From Arthrobacter sp. MA-N2 (lineage in GTDB: Bacteria > Actinomycetota > Actinomycetes > Actinomycetales > Micrococcaceae), in NCBI RefSeq assembly GCF_000517125.1, contig NZ_KI912156.1, positions 2,290 through 66,289 of the forward strand: 64,000 nt of DNA, in the 5' to 3' direction. Below, piece after piece: positions 63,205-64,000 of this stretch. Position 1 is the first letter of the stretch. Each line of letters starts with the position of its first letter. Below the pieces are notes generated by a model. That model made no database searches. It had not been told where the DNA came from and saw only the letters and a list, made by a program, of their open reading frames with translations. A program made the translations under genes and the position numbers.

Positions 63205-64000
63205 CCAGGTTCAACATCTCGACAAAGCGATCGATCATCATGTGTTGCCCTTTGATCTGGGAGATCATCTCCGGGCTGGCGATTTCGCCGTCGGGCAGTT
63301 GTCCCGAACCACCCGAGGGCCCCAAGGGAAGGATGATGACCGGCCGCGACGGCGTATAGGCGTCCAAGCCGGCGGAGCCGTCCAATTGGGCCTGGATGTT
63401 CTTGGCAACCACCACAGCCTCGCGTCCAGCGACGCCGGCCTTATTCACGTCGATCGCCGAGATGTCGCCCAGGGCATAGACATTCTCGAAGCCCGCCACC
63501 CGGAGTTCGGGCGTGACTTGCAGATAGCCGTCGGCGGTCCGGGCAGCGAGCAGCTCCCCTGCAACATAGTCGGTCTGCGGGGCTATCCCGTAGCAGCGGA
63601 ACCAGATGTCCGCCTCGATGGCAGTGCCATCTACGGTGTTGACCGTGAATGTCGCGAATTCCCCGGCGGGAACCGAAGGCAACTGCACCAAGGGGCTGCC
63701 CATGATTCGCCGGATGCCGATGCCGTCCAGCTGCCGATTGACCTCGGCGCGCAGCCGTGGATCGTATGGTCCGGGAAGGATGTCCGGGGCCAGATCCACC
63801 AGCACCACGTCCTTGTCCGGCCATGCGGCAGCAATCTCGCCGGCAAATTCAAGGCCCACCGCCCCGGCGCCCAGGAGCATGACCCTGCTGGCACGCTTGA
63901 GGTCATCATGTGCGGCTTGGTAGCGCGCGATGGCGTCGGTGGTGACCATGCGATCGCTCTTGGCCGGGAACGGATAGCTGGAGCCGCTTGCCAAGACGAT
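63197..64000 (-). CDS. NAD(P)H-dependent FAD oxidoreductase (AIF/FSP1-like), 5' part outside the window
   Basis: At least 265 residues are seen; the frame is open to the window edge, so the N-terminal FAD-binding part is missing. The second Rossmann motif is VMLLGAGAVGLEFAGEIAAAWP (GxGxxG binding NADH). VYALGDISAID is the C-terminal FAD-binding motif (GD). Similar in pattern to pyridine nucleotide-disulfide oxidoreductases of the FSP1/AIF group and type II NADH dehydrogenase relatives. Confidence 0.88.
   Translation of the reverse strand: MVLASGSSYPFPAKSDRMVTTDAIARYQAAHDDLKRASRVMLLGAGAVGLEFAGEIAAAWPDKDVVLVDLAPDILPGPYDPRLRAEVNRQLDGIGIRRIMGSPLVQLPSVPAGEFATFTVNTVDGTAIEADIWFRCYGIAPQTDYVAGELLAARTADGYLQVTPELRVAGFENVYALGDISAIDVNKAGVAGREAVVVAKNIQAQLDGSAGLDAYTPSRPVIILPLGPSGGSGQLPDGEIASPEMISQIKGQHMMIDRFVEMLNLGS

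Overview
The window is high-GC DNA with dense operons, GTG and TTG starts, 4-nt ATGA overlaps and HspR-controlled dnaK. It looks like a chromosome segment of an Arthrobacter-type actinobacterium (Micrococcaceae). The LipA, copper amine oxidase and DUF5134 genes are all close to Arthrobacter types. I saw no rRNA, tRNA, CRISPR array, phage or complete insertion sequence.

Layout. (1) 0.2-10 kb is a nitrogen-compound island. It holds a FadR-type regulator with a duplicated tail, a soluble Cache-domain protein, an NCS1 permease, a ureohydrolase that looks like a nickel-dependent guanidine hydrolase, a NiCoT nickel transporter, a divergent topaquinone copper amine oxidase, and a frameshifted DUF5134 gene. 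The NiCoT and amine oxidase genes diverge, and each has a leader homologous to the other. The leaders carry hairpins with compensatory base changes, downstream of a 40-bp perfect inverted repeat. This is the strongest candidate for an undescribed regulatory system. (2) 10-20 kb holds an MFS pump and a complete V/A-type ATPase operon ending in a universal stress protein. (3) 20-25 kb holds a double-Lrp regulator, an M20 amidohydrolase with an MHS permease, a CynX-type MFS gene and trmB. (4) 26-28 kb has a tandem glycine riboswitch ahead of lipA and a methylenetetrahydrofolate-reductase-like gene. (5) 28-30 kb has an ECF sigma/anti-sigma pair and a lipoprotein driven by near-mirror-image ECF promoters. 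(6) 30-36 kb has a DMP19-like protein, a SWIM/SNF2 ATPase and a maltokinase-cap-like protein. (7) 35.5-39.6 kb is dnaK-grpE-dnaJ-hspR with two HAIR operators. (8) 39.6-53.9 kb is a mixed accessory region: a broken DUF817 gene, an MpaB-like oxygenase, TetR/NmrA-like and MarR/MMPL divergent pairs, an aminotransferase, methyltransferase, YCII + ECF sigma pair, relBE-type toxin-antitoxin, MFS/MarR pair and LysE exporter. (9) 53.9-58.5 kb is a LacI-controlled nucleoside operon (nucleoside hydrolase, MFS, ribokinase). (10) 58.7-64 kb has a phosphatase coupled to a P-loop kinase/PabB fusion, a second NCS1 permease, and the C-terminal part of an FSP1/AIF-like oxidoreductase cut by the window end.

How it fits together. 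The first region plausibly imports a nitrogen compound, supplies nickel, and hydrolyses a guanidino compound to urea. The divergent amine oxidase releases ammonia from amines. Several long extragenic palindromes of different families are scattered through the window, and one lies inside the 3' end of the broken DUF817 gene.
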